From the NCBI RefSeq assembly GCF_923868895.1, contig NZ_OV350343.1, positions 124,001 through 188,000 on the forward strand: a stretch of DNA of 64,000 nt, in the 5' to 3' direction. Positions 9,695-18,357 of the stretch are shown in pieces. Position 1 is the first letter of the stretch; every line of letters begins with the position of its first letter. The notes beneath the pieces are model-generated. The model ran no database searches, had not been told where the DNA came from, and saw only the letters and a program-made list of their open reading frames with translations. The position numbers were made by a program, and so were the translations under genes. Source of the stretch: Halomonas sp. TD01. Its GTDB lineage: Bacteria > Pseudomonadota > Gammaproteobacteria > Pseudomonadales > Halomonadaceae.

Positions 9695-10315
9695 CTAGCG
9701 CCAGCGCTGGTCAGGTGGCACGCTGCCGCTTTTTACAAGTTCAGCGTTAAGCATGTCTTTTTGATGAGCACGCTCGAGGGCGCCGATATGATCTTGGCCC
9801 ATGCAGAGCCAGCGATTCACCAACCGCTCAACCAGTACGGCATCGTCCACATCGATAAATAGCGTCCAATCGAACAGCTTGTGCAACGCCCGCCAGGGTT
9901 CTTGATCCAGCAGCAAGTAATTACCTTCTACAATCACAATGCGGTGCGCTGGAGTAATCAACCGCCCTCCGGCTCGAGCGAGATCCAACGGTCGATCAAA
10001 TACAGGCACCGCTACTGGCTTGTCCGTCTGACGAATGCGTGTTAAATCATGATGCAAACCGTCTACATCAAAGGTATTTGGTGCCCCCTTTAGCGGTAGT
10101 TGATCACTCTCTAGCACGGCGTTATCGAAGTGATAGCCATCCATGGGTACCACAGCAGCCTGCCCTGGCAAGTGCCGATTGATGGCATCGCACAACAATT
10201 CACTACGATAAGATTTCCCAGCCCCCGGAGGGCCTGCAATCGCGACCATAAAGCGCGCTTTTCCTTCTGCCGCATGGATCAGTTGGTGGCTTAATGACGC
10301 AAGATCAGGGTTCAT
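9695..10315 (-). CDS. P-loop kinase of the uridine kinase/PRK superfamily (FrcK/YggC-like)
   Basis: Small ATP-dependent kinase of 206 residues. It has a Walker A loop (AGPPGAGKS), a VPMDGYHFDN motif that usually holds the catalytic Asp and substrate contacts, the VPVFDRPLDLAR segment, a VEGNYLLL strand and an Arg-rich lid region (RLVNRWL). These match proteins annotated as nucleoside/nucleotide kinase family, including FrcK of the rhizobial fructose uptake operon and E. coli YggC. In this polyol operon no PfkB-type fructokinase is seen, so this is the best candidate for phosphorylating fructose released from mannitol or sorbitol; that assignment is inference. Confidence 0.8.
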   Translation of the reverse strand: MNPDLASLSHQLIHAAEGKARFMVAIAGPPGAGKSYRSELLCDAINRHLPGQAAVVPMDGYHFDNAVLESDQLPLKGAPNTFDVDGLHHDLTRIRQTDKPVAVPVFDRPLDLARAGGRLITPAHRIVIVEGNYLLLDQEPWRALHKLFDWTLFIDVDDAVLVERLVNRWLCMGQDHIGALERAHQKDMLNAELVKSGSVPPDQRWR

Positions 10316-10322
10316 AGGCGTA

Positions 10323-11108
10323 TCAACTCATCCAGTTACCACCATCAACGTTCAGCGTCTGGGCGACCACGTAATCGCTATCCTGGCTGGCGAGAAACAC
10401 AGCCGCCCCAGTGTGGTCTTCTGGAAGCCCCATACGGCCAAATGGAACGGCCTCACCAACCAAACGCTTTTTCTCGCCCAGCGGGCGGTTCTCATAGCGC
10501 GCAAACAATGCATCGACTTCTTCCCACATGGGCGTATCTACCACCCCTGGCGCGATGCCATTAACGTTAATGCCATGTTTAATCAAACCCAGCCCGCAGG
10601 ATTGGGTAAGACTGATTACCGCCGCTTTACTGGCACAGTAAACGCTTACTAGTGGCTCACCGCGCCGCCCCGCCTGGGAAGACATATTAATAATCTTCCC
10701 CCCTTGCCCTTGTGCCACCATGGCGCGAGCCACGGTCTGTAGAGTAAAAAATAGCCCCTTAGCATTCACCGCAAACTGCTTGTCAAAGCTGGCCTCCGTC
10801 ACCTCGAGCACCGGTGCCATATCAAACACCGCGGCGTTATTGACCAAAATATCAATCCCGCCAAATCGCTCGGTAACGCACTCCACCATGGCGTTGATAG
10901 AGGCTTGGTCGCACACGTTCAGCACGACACCCATCACGCGCTCGGCACTAGCGTCTTGTTGCAGCGTGGCGAGCGCATCGTCAATGGCGTTGGCATCGAT
11001 GTCGGCCACAATGATATTCGCCCCTTCGGCGAGGTAGCGCTGAGCTATGGCTAACCCGATACCACGGGCACCGCCTGTGATAACGGCGCGTTTATTGAGC
11101 AGTTTCAT
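10323..11108 (-). CDS. Sorbitol/galactitol dehydrogenase, short-chain family (SmoS/PolS-like)
   Basis: NAD-dependent polyol dehydrogenase, 261 residues. Classical SDR features are all present: TGGARGIG cofactor loop, NNAAV, catalytic Ser in NMSSQAGRRGE, the YCASK Tyr-Lys pair, and the C-terminal TLNVDGGNWMS. The stretches QAGRRGEPLV and AQTLNVDGGNWMS are nearly identical to R. sphaeroides SmoS as I recall it, which oxidises sorbitol to fructose and galactitol to tagatose. Its start overlaps the HAD gene by 17 nt, so translation is coupled. Together with the mannitol-type enzyme it gives the operon two distinct dehydrogenases behind one importer. Confidence 0.9.
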   Translation of the reverse strand: MKLLNKRAVITGGARGIGLAIAQRYLAEGANIIVADIDANAIDDALATLQQDASAERVMGVVLNVCDQASINAMVECVTERFGGIDILVNNAAVFDMAPVLEVTEASFDKQFAVNAKGLFFTLQTVARAMVAQGQGGKIINMSSQAGRRGEPLVSVYCASKAAVISLTQSCGLGLIKHGINVNGIAPGVVDTPMWEEVDALFARYENRPLGEKKRLVGEAVPFGRMGLPEDHTGAAVFLASQDSDYVVAQTLNVDGGNWMS

Positions 11109-11790
11109 TGTTATCTTGTCCTTGCAAATGGGATTGCCACTCGTCTACTAAAGCGTGAAGTCCGCGCATATGGGGTAAAATTCGCCAAGCGCCCGCCGCT
11201 AGTAACCGTGAGGACTGTTGTTCATCTATATGACTCGCTCCCACAAAACCAATCACTCGCATGCCTGCAGCATAAGCAGCGGTTACCCCTGCCACGCTAT
11301 CTTCTACCACCAGACAGCGGTTGGGTGGGCAGCCAAGAGAACGGGCCGCTAAGTGATAAATAGCGGGGTCCGGCTTGGGGTTTTCAACCTGCTCGGCGGT
11401 GAAAATCGGCACATCGCCTAGCACGCCGTTCAGTTGGGTAGTGGCGAGCGATGCCAGCACGCGGCAACGGCGGCTATTCGACACGACAGCCTTGGGTAAA
11501 TCGATCCCGCTGACGGCTGCATGCACCCCTGCAATGGCGGTTAATTCCCTCACCAAGCGCGCCTCTATGGCGTTATCGACCAGTTCAGCGGCATTGGGCG
11601 GCAATAAGTGGCGGCTTAGCTGTTCCAGATGCTGGAGGATGTTGGCCGTCGTCATACCCAAGGCTTGGCTAAGCAACGTCGGGATATCCAGATCCGGCAG
11701 CCACTGCCCAAGGTGGGTTTCCAGGGTCTCTTCAGCGAGTGCTTCGCTATCCACCAGGACGCCGTCACAATCAAAAATCAGCGCTTTCAT
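11092..11790 (-). CDS. HAD-family phosphatase (beta-phosphoglucomutase-like)
   Basis: HAD subfamily IA hydrolase, 232 residues. Motif I FDCDGVLVDSE gives the nucleophile Asp and the acid/base Asp; motif II is VSNSRR; motif III and IV are the Lys before PDP and the VVEDSVAGV segment. Such proteins often hydrolyse sugar phosphates. It overlaps the ABC ATPase gene by 4 nt (ATGA) and the SDR gene by 17 nt, so it is embedded in the polyol operon, as HAD proteins also are in related smo/mtl operons. A role in removing toxic polyol or sugar phosphates is plausible but unproven. Confidence 0.85.
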   Translation of the reverse strand: MKALIFDCDGVLVDSEALAEETLETHLGQWLPDLDIPTLLSQALGMTTANILQHLEQLSRHLLPPNAAELVDNAIEARLVRELTAIAGVHAAVSGIDLPKAVVSNSRRCRVLASLATTQLNGVLGDVPIFTAEQVENPKPDPAIYHLAARSLGCPPNRCLVVEDSVAGVTAAYAAGMRVIGFVGASHIDEQQSSRLLAAGAWRILPHMRGLHALVDEWQSHLQGQDNNETAQ

Positions 11791-12944
11791 ACCTGCTCCC
11801 CTGGAGAGGCTGCTTCCGTAGCCGCGCGGTTATCTTGACGGGTCAGGCTTGCCAACGGGTGCTGCTGCAGGCTAGGCAGGGCTAACCCGCCTTCGTCAAA
11901 CAGATGGGCACGCTCGGGGGCAAAACCAAAGCGCACGGTATCGTTGACCCGATAAGCCACATCGCCATCAGCCATAATAGTGATCAGCTCATCGTCCATT
12001 TGAACGTAGAGCGAGGTTTGACCGCCGAGGCGCTCAAGCACTTTGATCTGCCCACTCAGCGGCCCCTGCTCATCAAGTACTAAGTGTTCTGGGCGAACAC
12101 CCAGCTCAAGGGTGGCGTTAGCATCCAAGTGTGCACCATCAACCGGCACGCTGCGCTCACCGCCGCCGGGCAGACGAATCGCTACACCTTCAGGCGTTAC
12201 GCCAGTCAACGACACCGGTAGAAAATTCATTTTCGGTGAGCCAATAAAGCCCGCCACAAAGCGATTGCGCGGATGGTGGTAGAGCGCCATTGGCGAGCCC
12301 ACTTGCTCCACCACGCCATCATGTAGCACAACGATTTTATCAGCCATGGTCATGGCTTCTATCTGATCGTGGGTGACGTAAATCATCGTGGCATCTAGTT
12401 CTTCATGCAGCCGTGCCAGCTCAATACGCATCTGCACTCGCAGCGCCGCATCCAGGTTAGAAAGCGGCTCATCAAACAGAAAGATGCTGGGATTACGCAC
12501 AATCGCTCGACCAATCGCTACACGCTGACGCTGTCCGCCAGATAAGGCTTTTGGCTTACGGTCAAGAAGCGGTTCAAGCTGGAGAATTTTCGCCGCTTCC
12601 AGCACTTTGGCGCGACGCTCCTCCTTAGGGACACCCGCCAAACGCATGCTGAAGCCCATATTACCTTCCACGGTCATATGCGGATAAAGCGCATAGCTCT
12701 GAAACACCATCGCTAAACCACGGTCAGCTGGCCCTACATCATTAATGCGCTGGCCATCGATCAAGATGTCACCGTCGCTTGCACTCTCTAAGCCGGCAAT
12801 CATGCGCATCAGCGTGGATTTACCACAGCCCGACGGGCCAACAAAGACCACAAACTCACGATCGTTGACCTCTAAATCAATGCCTTTAATGACCTTGGTA
12901 TCGCCAAACTGCTTGGTAATATTTTTCAGTTGTAAGGTTGCCAT
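11787..12944 (-). CDS. Polyol ABC transporter ATP-binding protein (MalK/UgpC-type, SmoK/MtlK-like)
   Basis: Cytoplasmic ATPase that powers polyol import. Walker A GPSGCGKST, Q-loop, signature LSGGQRQRVAIGRA, Walker B FLFDEPLSNLDA and the switch His in VTHDQIEAM are all intact. Residues beyond about 240 form the OB-fold regulatory domain of the CUT1 family (GVRPEHL motif). Length 385 is slightly longer than the usual 340-370. AAAGGAG lies in front of the ATG. It follows the second permease gene by 11 nt and overlaps the HAD gene by 4 nt. Confidence 0.94.
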   Translation of the reverse strand: MATLQLKNITKQFGDTKVIKGIDLEVNDREFVVFVGPSGCGKSTLMRMIAGLESASDGDILIDGQRINDVGPADRGLAMVFQSYALYPHMTVEGNMGFSMRLAGVPKEERRAKVLEAAKILQLEPLLDRKPKALSGGQRQRVAIGRAIVRNPSIFLFDEPLSNLDAALRVQMRIELARLHEELDATMIYVTHDQIEAMTMADKIVVLHDGVVEQVGSPMALYHHPRNRFVAGFIGSPKMNFLPVSLTGVTPEGVAIRLPGGGERSVPVDGAHLDANATLELGVRPEHLVLDEQGPLSGQIKVLERLGGQTSLYVQMDDELITIMADGDVAYRVNDTVRFGFAPERAHLFDEGGLALPSLQQHPLASLTRQDNRAATEAASPGEQV

Positions 12945-12955
12945 TAGGAACTCCT

Positions 12956-13810
12956 TTACTTGACGGCGCCAAAGGTCAGGCCACGCACCATTTGTTTTTG
13001 GGTCATCCAGCCAAGAATCAGGATGGGGGCAATGGCCATTGTGGAAGCCGCCGACAGCTTGGCCCAGAACAAGCCTTCAGGGCTTGAGAAGGAAGCGATA
13101 TACGCAGTTAATGGTGCCGCATTAGAAGAAGTAAGGTTGAGACTCCAGAACGCTTCGTTCCAACTCAGAATCACCGATAGCAACCCCGTAGAGGCAATGC
13201 CCGGCAGGGTTAACGGCAGTAGCAGGAAAAATACTTCCTGTAGCGTAGAAGCACCGTCCATCCGCCCAGCCTCAAGGATGTCTTTCGGCATATCTTTAAA
13301 GAAGGTGTAGAGCATCCATACCACGATGGGCAGGTTCATCAGGGTGTAAATAATGATCAGCCCAGTGCGCGTATCCAGTAACCCAACATCGCGAAAAATC
13401 AGATAAATCGGTACCAATACGCCGACGGGCGGCAGCATTTTGGTAGACAGCATCCATAGCAGCGTGCCTTTGGTTCGCTTGGTGGGCAAAAAAGCCATCG
13501 CATAAGCAGAAGGAATCGCAATCAGTAGCGCCAGGAACGTAGAGCCAAACGCCACTACCACACTATTCAGCGCAAAGCGTGTGTAGCCAGAACGGGCCTG
13601 TACCGCCTGATAACTTTCAAGCGTGGGTGAAAAAATAAAGCTCGGATCGGCAATTGCCGCTGCCTCCGTTTTAAACCCTGTCAGCACCATCCATAGAATG
13701 GGGAAAAAGATAATTAGCGCTATCGACCAACCCACCAGTGTAAGCAGCAACTGCTTAGCGGGTAGAGATCGCACTGCCGGTGGTGCGACGCTAGTACGTT
13801 GTATTGTCAT
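12956..13810 (-). CDS. Polyol ABC transporter permease (MalG type, SmoG/MtlG-like)
   Basis: Inner-membrane permease with about six transmembrane helices, 284 residues. The EAA loop that docks on the ATPase is EAGRMDGASTLQEVFFLLLPLTLPGI. The C-terminus MVRGLTFGAVK is typical of MalG-type sugar permeases. GGGAGC precedes the ATG at 13810. It lies between the other permease gene (31 nt upstream) and the ATPase gene. Confidence 0.93.
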   Translation of the reverse strand: MTIQRTSVAPPAVRSLPAKQLLLTLVGWSIALIIFFPILWMVLTGFKTEAAAIADPSFIFSPTLESYQAVQARSGYTRFALNSVVVAFGSTFLALLIAIPSAYAMAFLPTKRTKGTLLWMLSTKMLPPVGVLVPIYLIFRDVGLLDTRTGLIIIYTLMNLPIVVWMLYTFFKDMPKDILEAGRMDGASTLQEVFFLLLPLTLPGIASTGLLSVILSWNEAFWSLNLTSSNAAPLTAYIASFSSPEGLFWAKLSAASTMAIAPILILGWMTQKQMVRGLTFGAVK

Positions 13811-13841
13811 TGAAATGCTCCCAAGACGCCCTGATACAGAG

Positions 13842-14732
13842 TCACTCTTCTAAGTTCCTGGCGACCATGCGGACAAGGAAAATGGCGACGATATTGGCGA
13901 GAATAATCGCAATCACGCCACCCGCGGAGGCAATCCCCACATCAAAATCAAGCAATGCCCGGATATAAATGAGATAGGCCAAGTTTGTTGTAGCAAGCCC
14001 CGGGCCACCGGCTGTGGTGACAAAAATCTCCGCAAAAATGGTCATCAAGAAGATCATCTCGATCATGATCACCACGCTAATCGCCCGTTTTAGATGTGGC
14101 AGCGTGATAAAAAAGAAAATCGCGATAGGGCCTGCGCCATCCATGCGCGCAGCCTCTACTTGATCTTCATCCAATGACTGCATGGCGGTCAGCAGTATAA
14201 GTAACGCAAATGGTAGCCATTGCCATGCCACGATAATGATGATTGAGGTCAGCGGCAGCGAAGAGAACCAATCCAGTGCAGGTAGCCCTAACGACTCAGC
14301 CAGCCATGCCAGCACCCCGTTGGAAGGGTGCATCATCATGTTTTTCCATACCAAGGCACTAACCGTGGGCATCACAAAAAAAGGCGAAATTGCCAACACT
14401 CGGGCAATGCCACGCCCTGCAAACTCTTGCTGAAATAACACTGCCAGCAAGGTGCCACCAACAACCGTAATAGCTAACACCCAGCCAACCAGTAGTAGCG
14501 TTGTGCCCATGGCAGACCAAAGGGCTGGATCGGTTAACAGATACTCGTAGTTTTCTACCCCGGCAAAGCCAGACATACCGGGCATTAGTAGGTTATAGCG
14601 CTGAAGTGAGAACCAGATAGTCATGCCCAATGGCACGATCATCCAGAGCAATAGTAGCGTTACCGCGGGAGCTTGAAGCGAGAGCGTTCGTAGCCCACCG
14701 ACCGTACGGCCAGAAGCACGTGTTTTATTCAT
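13842..14732 (-). CDS. Polyol ABC transporter permease (MalF type, SmoF/MtlF-like)
   Basis: First inner-membrane permease subunit of the importer, about 296 residues with six predicted helices and the EAA loop VEAARMDGAGPIAIFFFITLPHL. The ATG at 14732 is chosen; an in-frame TTG at 14747 would add five residues but the AGG seven bases before the ATG fits better. A hairpin separates it from the binding-protein gene upstream, which probably sets subunit ratios. Confidence 0.92.
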   Translation of the reverse strand: MNKTRASGRTVGGLRTLSLQAPAVTLLLLWMIVPLGMTIWFSLQRYNLLMPGMSGFAGVENYEYLLTDPALWSAMGTTLLLVGWVLAITVVGGTLLAVLFQQEFAGRGIARVLAISPFFVMPTVSALVWKNMMMHPSNGVLAWLAESLGLPALDWFSSLPLTSIIIIVAWQWLPFALLILLTAMQSLDEDQVEAARMDGAGPIAIFFFITLPHLKRAISVVIMIEMIFLMTIFAEIFVTTAGGPGLATTNLAYLIYIRALLDFDVGIASAGGVIAIILANIVAIFLVRMVARNLEE

Positions 14733-14776
14733 GGGAGTACCTGCCAAAAAGCTGATCTGCTAGGAAACATCCATTA

Positions 14777-14805
14777 AACGCCTGCCCAACGGTGAGGCAG
14801 ACGTT
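14777..14805 (-). other. Intercistronic hairpin after the polyol binding-protein gene
   Basis: Arms 14777-14786 and 14796-14805 pair over 10 bp with one G-U pair, and start 6 nt after the binding-protein stop. No T-run follows on the minus strand, so it is more likely an mRNA-stabilising or partial-attenuation element than a full terminator. Such hairpins keep binding proteins in excess over their permeases. Confidence 0.55.
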
Positions 14806-14810
14806 GATTT

Positions 14811-16133
14811 TTATCGCTCGATGTAGCCAGCTCGTTGCATAGTGCGCTCGGTCGCGCGTTGAGCACCCTCTAGCGCCTCGGCTACCGTATCGCTCCCAGT
14901 TAACGCTGCCGCAATGGACTGCCCCACTTGCGTTCCAATCGATTGGAATTCAGGAATACCAACAAACTGCACACCGACATAAGGATTTGGCTCTAGAGTA
15001 GAATCGGTAGGATCCGCATTCTGAATGGCTTCAAGTACGAAACCAGCAAATGGTGCCGCTTCCATATACTGCTCGTTTGCATAAGTAGATTTGCGGGTGC
15101 CGGGAGGGACGTTAGTCCAGCCGTTAGTTTCACCCACAAGTTCTATGTATTCCTGTGAGGTTGCCCAAGTAATAAACTCGCGTGCAGCCTCTTTGTTCTC
15201 GGAAGACTCTGGAATCGCCAGCGCCCAAGACCATAACCAATGCGATCCTTTGGGGGTTTCGGCAATAGGAGCCGGTGCAAAGCCCAGACTCTCTGCCACG
15301 TCGGACTCATGCTCATCATAGAGTTTGCCAGCGGCTGACGTGGCATCCACCCACATCGCGCAGTTGCCACGTGAGAAAAGTGCCAGATTTTCATTAAAGC
15401 CGTTGGAACTTGCTCCTGGAGGCCCATAGTGATTTAGTAAATCAACGTAGAACTGAACAGCGCTTACCCAGGCTTCGGAAGTGAGTTCAGGGTTCCACTG
15501 TTCATCAAACCAGCGGCCGCCAAAGGTGTTAACTAGCGTAGAGACAAACGCCATGTTTTCACCCCAGCCAGGTTTACCACGCAAGCAAATACCCGCTAAA
15601 CCGTCTTCAGAACCATGCAGCTGCTCGGCCCAACCACGCACCTGTTCCCAGGTTGGCTGCTCGGGCATTTCGATACCCGCTTGCTCAAACAGGTCTTTGC
15701 GGTAATACATCATTGAGCTTTCAGCATAGAACGGCAGTGCATGAAGCGTGCCATCTAAGCTAAGACCATCACGAACAGAGGCCAGTAAATCGTCTATCGC
15801 ATAGTCGTCTGGCAAGTTATCAAGCGGTTCAAGCCAACCGCGTTCTGCCCAAATCGGCACTTCATACGTGCCAATCGTCATCACATCAAACTGACCACCG
15901 CTCGTCGCAATATCGGTGGTCATTCGCTGACGAAGTACGTTTTCCTCCAATACCACCCAGTCAAGCGTGATATCAGGATGGGCGTTTTCAAACGCATCCG
16001 TCAGGCTCTGCATAATCATCATGTCATTGTTATTGACTGTGGCCACAGTGATTTCAGTTTGGGCGTTTGCGGTTCCCGCGCCAGCAATAGCAGCGGCTAA
16101 CGTGGCAATAGGCAAATGGCGTGTGAGACGCAT
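14811..16133 (-). CDS. Polyol ABC transporter substrate-binding protein (SmoE/MtlE-like)
   Basis: Periplasmic extracellular solute-binding protein family 1, about 440 residues. The ATG at 16133 has AAGGAG at good distance and begins a Sec signal peptide ending GTANA-QT; the longer upstream reading is rejected. The mature protein begins EITVATVNNND, with typical family-1 features such as LFSRGNCAMWVDAT and SHWLWSWALAIP, as seen in sorbitol/mannitol-binding proteins. First gene of the transporter operon and followed by a hairpin. Ligand assignment comes from the adjacent polyol dehydrogenases. Confidence 0.92.
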   Translation of the reverse strand: MRLTRHLPIATLAAAIAGAGTANAQTEITVATVNNNDMMIMQSLTDAFENAHPDITLDWVVLEENVLRQRMTTDIATSGGQFDVMTIGTYEVPIWAERGWLEPLDNLPDDYAIDDLLASVRDGLSLDGTLHALPFYAESSMMYYRKDLFEQAGIEMPEQPTWEQVRGWAEQLHGSEDGLAGICLRGKPGWGENMAFVSTLVNTFGGRWFDEQWNPELTSEAWVSAVQFYVDLLNHYGPPGASSNGFNENLALFSRGNCAMWVDATSAAGKLYDEHESDVAESLGFAPAPIAETPKGSHWLWSWALAIPESSENKEAAREFITWATSQEYIELVGETNGWTNVPPGTRKSTYANEQYMEAAPFAGFVLEAIQNADPTDSTLEPNPYVGVQFVGIPEFQSIGTQVGQSIAAALTGSDTVAEALEGAQRATERTMQRAGYIER

Positions 16134-16174
16134 AAAGCGTTTCTCCTTGGCAGATATTGGTATTATTATTAAAT

Positions 16175-16208
16175 TGATCACTTTGATCATTGATCGAACA
16201 AATGATCG
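16175..16208 (-). promoter_or_regulatory. Cluster of TGATCA/TGATCG repeats, likely operator of the polyol operon
   Basis: Four copies of TGATC lie at 16175-16208, with GATC cores at 16176, 16185, 16192 and 16204; a fifth core is at 16293. The core 16185-16195 is an odd palindrome GATCA-T-TGATC. The cluster is 40-75 nt before the binding-protein ATG and between it and the regulator gene. This is where a SorC-type regulator would be expected to bind. The promoter hexamers themselves are not clear. Confidence 0.5.
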
Positions 16209-16297
16209 TATGTAAAGCCAAAAAAAGCAAAGCTTACGACCTTAGACTTTACGCTAATTCATTCATTGACTTGCATGTTGCAATGCACTATTGATCA

Positions 16298-17251
16298 CTA
16301 AGTGATAGCGTCAACGATATGCCGTGCTGCAATTTCATCAGTGATCAGCCCCTTTAACCAGCCACCACGTAATGCGGCTAAGATCGCGGGTGCTTTATCG
16401 TGCCCCCCCGCTATCGCTACCATCAGGTGCTTTCCAAAACGCTCTAGTGGAAGGCTGGTCACGCGCCTTGTAATCGAGCAATCAATAATCTCACCGCGCT
16501 CATTCAGCGGCCAACCAAGCAATTCACCAACAGCTTTAAGGCTTAATAGCTCATCTAGCTCGCTTTCACTAATAAAGTGGTCTTGGAATAATGTGGCTTG
16601 GCGGTCGATTCTTCCTACTCCAATAAATGCCGCTTCTGATTCGCGCGCCACATCAGCAATCGCTTTAAATAATCGCTGTGTAAGCATGGCCTCTTTCTCA
16701 GCCAACGACTCCGCAACCACAGGCGCAGGCAGTAAAAAGCGTTCGCCGCCCGTTTTGTCAGCAAGAAGCATGACCGCATCATAGCGGTTAGCCGAGCCAT
16801 CCCTTGCGACGTTTCCCACCAGAGATACAAACCGATGCTGAGGGCGTTCGGTACGGCGCAGGGCTTCAACAGCCGCCCTAACAGAGCGTCCGGTGCCTAA
16901 CGAAAGTGTTAAGGGATCGCTGCGCTCCACTAACCGTGCCATTCGCTCTGCGCCTGCCACAGCAAGATAATACGCAGCACTGTCAGGCGCTTGACTATCG
17001 GCAGGCACCACATCGCAATAAGACAATCCAAAATAGTCCCGCAGCGCGCTGCCTAATGTCATGCAAGTAGAAATTGGATGATCAATATGAACTTTCACTA
17101 ATCCTTCTTGCCTTGCAAGGGCTAAAAGGCGCTGGACACCTGGCCGAGAGACGCCTAACTGGCTGGCAATATCATCCTGAGTCATGCCCCCCACATACGA
17201 CATCCAAGCAGCCCTGGCCGCCTGATCAAGCTTTATCTCAAACTTATCCAT
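16298..17251 (-). CDS. SorC/DeoR-family transcriptional regulator of the polyol operon
   Basis: Regulator of about 317 residues with an N-terminal helix-turn-helix (MTQDDIASQLGVSRPGVQRLLALARQEGLV) and a SorC-type sugar-phosphate-binding domain (SLGTGRSVRAAVEAL and FIGVGRID segments). Members sense phosphorylated or free sugars. The ATG at 17251 and an in-frame GTG at 17263 are both possible; neither has a strong ribosome site. It precedes the transporter genes on the same strand with 164 nt between, which hold the GATC repeat cluster, so it most likely controls the operon and perhaps itself. Confidence 0.88.
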   Translation of the reverse strand: MDKFEIKLDQAARAAWMSYVGGMTQDDIASQLGVSRPGVQRLLALARQEGLVKVHIDHPISTCMTLGSALRDYFGLSYCDVVPADSQAPDSAAYYLAVAGAERMARLVERSDPLTLSLGTGRSVRAAVEALRRTERPQHRFVSLVGNVARDGSANRYDAVMLLADKTGGERFLLPAPVVAESLAEKEAMLTQRLFKAIADVARESEAAFIGVGRIDRQATLFQDHFISESELDELLSLKAVGELLGWPLNERGEIIDCSITRRVTSLPLERFGKHLMVAIAGGHDKAPAILAALRGGWLKGLITDEIAARHIVDAIT

Positions 17252-17360
17252 TGACTGACTCACTACTCTGTAAATTGAAATATCATCACACTAACGTCTT
17301 ATCGCCCTTTCTCCGTTCAGATAGGACTCTTCCGCTATAGTTTATGATTTAGGAGATCAA

Positions 17361-17678
17361 TTGATATGTACAAACTGGCTTTTTTTTGTCCTCATTGAAG
17401 ATGCCGAGAGTGTTAAAGAAGCGGTCTTTGAAACAGGGGCTGGCCGACTTGGTGATTATGAAGCCTGCTGTTTTCAAACTCGCGGCACCGGCCAGTTCCG
17501 CCCGCTGGAGGGTGCGCAACCACACCTGGGTCACGTAGGGTCACTTGAAATTGTCGAAGAAGTAAAGGTTGAGCTTGTCTGCCGCGATGAACATATACGG
17601 GCAGCCATTGCGGCTCTGAAGCTAGCCCACCCCTATGAAGAGGTGGCCTATGATGTTTGGCAACTGGCCGATCTGTAA
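17361..17678 (+). CDS. NIF3/YqfO-like small protein with a frame problem at its start
   Basis: Member of the roughly 105-residue family annotated as NGG1p-interacting factor NIF3 or YqfO-like, with a CutA-like fold; function unknown. The body matches the family: VKEAVFETGAGRLGDYEACC, GTGQFRPLEG and the terminal HPYEEVAYDVW. Relatives start MYKLAFFV, and ATG TAC AAA CTG GCT is present at 17366, but a run of eight T at 17380-17387 puts that reading out of frame and into a TGA at 17396. The only intact reading starts at TTG 17361, five bases after AGGAG. Either TTG is used, the tract is slippery, or one T is a sequencing error. Confidence 0.8.
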   Translation: MICTNWLFFVLIEDAESVKEAVFETGAGRLGDYEACCFQTRGTGQFRPLEGAQPHLGHVGSLEIVEEVKVELVCRDEHIRAAIAALKLAHPYEEVAYDVWQLADL

Positions 17679-17705
17679 TTCGGCGATACACTGCATTAAA
17701 AGAGC

Positions 17706-18263
17706 TTAGGCACTGCCAAAATAGCGCTCTCTATCTTCAGGAGTAATCGCGCTAATGTGTAATGGGTAGTGAGCACTTTTACGGTCTTCATAAAAGTGCT
17801 GCAAGGTGCGCTCAATCGTTGGGAAAGCAAGCTCATCCCAGGGAATTTCATGCTCTTCGAACAGCGCTACTTCTAAGCTTTCAGGACCTGCGCTAAAACC
17901 ACCCAGAAGCTCAGCTCGGAAAATCATATACACTTGATTGATATGAGGCAGGTCAATGAGCGTGTATAAACCCTCCAGCTTGACCTCTGCAAAGGCTTCC
18001 TCCCAGGTTTCGCGAGCGGCGGCCTGCTGCGTGGTTTCAGCGTTTTCCATATAACCCGCGGGTAGTGTCCAATACCCTTTGCGAGGGGAAATCGCCCGTT
18101 TACACAGCAATATTTTATCGTCAATCACCGGCAACGTACCCGCAACAATCCGCGGATTCTGGTAATGAATAGTGCCACAGGCATCGCATAAATAGCGCGA
18201 ACGGTCATCGCCTTCAGGAACAGCAAAACGGACTTTTTCACCACATTGACTACAAAAATTCAT
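17706..18263 (-). CDS. Nudix hydrolase with N-terminal zinc ribbon
   Basis: Nucleoside-diphosphate-linked hydrolase of 185 residues. A zinc ribbon CSQCG...CDACG lies at residues 4-32. The Nudix box GYMENAETTQQAAARETWEE follows at about residues 75-95; the Gly usual near its end is replaced, as in close relatives. Start at 18263, the ATG just before the first zinc-ribbon Cys pair; the longer reading lacks a ribosome site. It is convergent with the NIF3-like gene (27 nt between stops) and divergent from the CoA pyrophosphatase gene. Substrate unknown, possibly NADH- or ADP-ribose-like. Confidence 0.9.
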   Translation of the reverse strand: MNFCSQCGEKVRFAVPEGDDRSRYLCDACGTIHYQNPRIVAGTLPVIDDKILLCKRAISPRKGYWTLPAGYMENAETTQQAAARETWEEAFAEVKLEGLYTLIDLPHINQVYMIFRAELLGGFSAGPESLEVALFEEHEIPWDELAFPTIERTLQHFYEDRKSAHYPLHISAITPEDRERYFGSA

Positions 18264-18357
18264 CGCGTTTTCTCTACGGCTGATGGGGTAAGGCTTTGAC
18301 GTACTTGACGTCAATCACCGCTGCTGGGTAAAAGAGAACAAAGCAAATGGAAGCCCT

